The translations under genes were made by a program, and so were the position numbers. From Stenopsyche tienmushanensis (Eukaryota > Arthropoda > Insecta > Trichoptera > Stenopsychidae), in the NCBI GenBank assembly GCA_008973525.1, contig WACJ01000514.1:2716566-2780565 (forward strand): a DNA stretch of 64,000 nt, given 5' to 3'. This document shows, in pieces, positions 62,395 to 64,000 of the stretch (positions are counted from its first letter, which is position 1; each line of letters begins with the position of its first letter). The notes under the pieces were generated by a model. That model had not been told where the DNA came from and did not search any database. It was given only the letters and a program-made list of their open reading frames with translations.

Positions 62395-64000
62395 ACGGAT
62401 AGTCTATTTAAATTTAAAAACCAGTTTTATAGATACTGAAAAAATGATCTACAAAATATAATCATCGAAATCAATTAATTATCTTTGAGCTCAAATATCA
62501 CTTAAAACAATCATATAGAACATGAATTTTAGGCTCAAATGTCAGTTAGCTCAAAACAGATTTGTTTTAAAAGTCCTAACATAATTTATATATAAAATAA
62601 GGGCGCTTTTAGAATGAAACGAAGATTAATATCTTACTGATATTAAGAAACTAGAATGAATTCTTGATACCTTTTTCAGTATATAAATAACAAACATCGT
62701 CGAGCTCGTTTGTCAAACATAAATAGAACGAGTCTAGTTGATTGAAATATAATGTTTCTGATTCATAATACACATTTTATTATCAATAATAATTTGACGT
62801 ATCATCAACGTTGCTATTGATTGTGGCCCAATAGTACAAATATAAAAAAATCGTAAAAGAGACTAGCAACATAATATCAAAAATGTTTTAATACGCAATC
62901 TAAACTAAAATCTGATTCATATCCCAGATTGTATATTGAACGTAATTATTGAAAATTTCAGATCTTTGAATTATAAAATTATGGTATAATTTACTAATTA
63001 ATACTGATATTGAGGCATAATTGTGAATTTTATGATTCAAGCATACTTTTGAATGATTCTAGCCAAAATATTTAATTATCAATCAATATTTTTTCGACAT
63101 ATTGGCAGCCAATGGTATGGATAATCAAATAAAGATTTTGATTATTTTATATGTATGAATTAAATTGAATGACTGTGGTCTTTATCATTGAATAGTCGTT
63201 GAAGTGGTCCTCGTTCTGCAGCGAACTTCTTATGGCTCTATATGCACGATGATGATAATATTTATGATAATACTTATGGTTTTTTATTATTATATTTTTT
63301 GTCAGTATAATATTTTTATTGACGTGTCAATCGATCGTGGTTAAGGGATTAAATGACTTCTTATTTTCGATTGAGGTCGAATTGAACCAAATCCTACTGC
63401 GGATGCAATTAACCACAAATCAAATTTGTCGGTTTTTCGTCATTATATTGGTTCTTTGACCTGGAAATATTGTCCTGTATATGAAGATGGACATCTGACG
63501 AGCTATAAGTATGTCGAAATGGAATGTTTCTTATATTAAAAATAAAGCTTTGAGCGTCCTGTTTTGACGTGTGTCGCCCGATATCAATCTTCACTATTAC
63601 TGCATCTTACGTACTTTGATACGATTCCTCTTCCGTTCGGTCCAGATGAGAATAACTTTCTTTTGATCTCGAATTATGTTCATCTTCTAATGCATTTTTT
63701 TTCAGATTTGTCGTACTCAAGCTGTCATTTTTTCCATCATCGTCTTGTTTATTTGGGTTGCGACAATGGAGTCATCGTGCATCGTGGCTATATAGAGGGG
63801 CGTTTATCGTCTTATATACGTTTTTATACTAAAAACATATTTTATTATGGCGTTTTCTTTGGTTGGATTGAATTAAACACCTCAGCGAATGAAATACAGT
63901 CTAAGTTTTCTTCTCACACGATTTCCTCGCGTGTTATAAAAACCACTTGTACCAGTTTCTCTAAAAGCTCCGGCTTTTTTAGGCATACGTCAAAGAATTG
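62395..64000. other. Non-coding DNA to the window end
   Basis: AT-rich with no supported gene. At 63706 a good acceptor (CATTTTTTTTCAG) precedes a 29-codon hydrophobic frame with QAVIFSIIVLFIWVATM; it could be a membrane-segment exon but is more likely a product of T-rich DNA. Confidence 0.3.

Overview
This is a eukaryotic window from an AT-rich animal genome, most likely an arthropod. The evidence is an intact Jockey-type LINE retrotransposon together with decayed mariner and Tigger/pogo DNA transposons, long intron-like or intergenic DNA, and a consensus-spliced exon. The species cannot be fixed from the sequence. There are no rRNA genes, no convincing functional tRNA genes, no CRISPR array and no bacterial-style operons.

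Layout. 1-670 holds nothing recognisable. About 673-5960, on the minus strand, is a full LINE: a 145-nt interrupted poly(A) tail (seen as poly-T), a 3' UTR, ORF2 (endonuclease plus reverse transcriptase, 921 codons), ORF1 (Gag-like, three zinc knuckles, 623 codons) and a short 5' leader. Both frames are unbroken with catalytic residues present, so the copy looks young. ORF1 stops with TAA directly before the ORF2 ATG, in the same frame. Next to it lie a GC-rich frameshifted coding relic (5968-6426) and a scrambled DDE-transposase fragment (6433-6729) that has a partner at 62243-62394. At 9265-10535 is a mariner with both terminal inverted repeats and a broken transposase. Tigger/pogo-like remains lie at 18391-19096, 25831-26460, 30555-31036, 37767-37806 and 51225-51540. 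There is a 131-bp MITE at 28609-28739 and a tRNA-headed SINE-like unit near 27718-28002.

The rest, about 50 kb, is AT-rich non-coding DNA with scattered more GC-rich islands (for example 15640-15920, 20280-21060, 22430-23450, 35450-36060, 46430-47180, 49800-50620, 57560-57910, 60180-60720). Open frames in these islands are short and unlike known proteins. They look more like regulatory or conserved non-coding DNA than exons, but this needs comparative data.

The best host-gene evidence is a plus-strand 5' coding exon at 53295-53435 (47 codons, phase 0, consensus donor, good acceptor upstream). A CRE + CCAAT + TATA cluster lies 2.7 kb upstream at 50462-50506 and could belong to its promoter. 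This fits a large gene with long introns whose other exons lie outside the window. A 93-codon ATG-less open frame on the minus strand (58394-58675) is a second coding remnant of unknown family. No clear new biological system was found. The most notable items are the in-frame stop/start junction of the intact LINE, the paired scrambled DDE relics, and the isolated exon with its candidate promoter.
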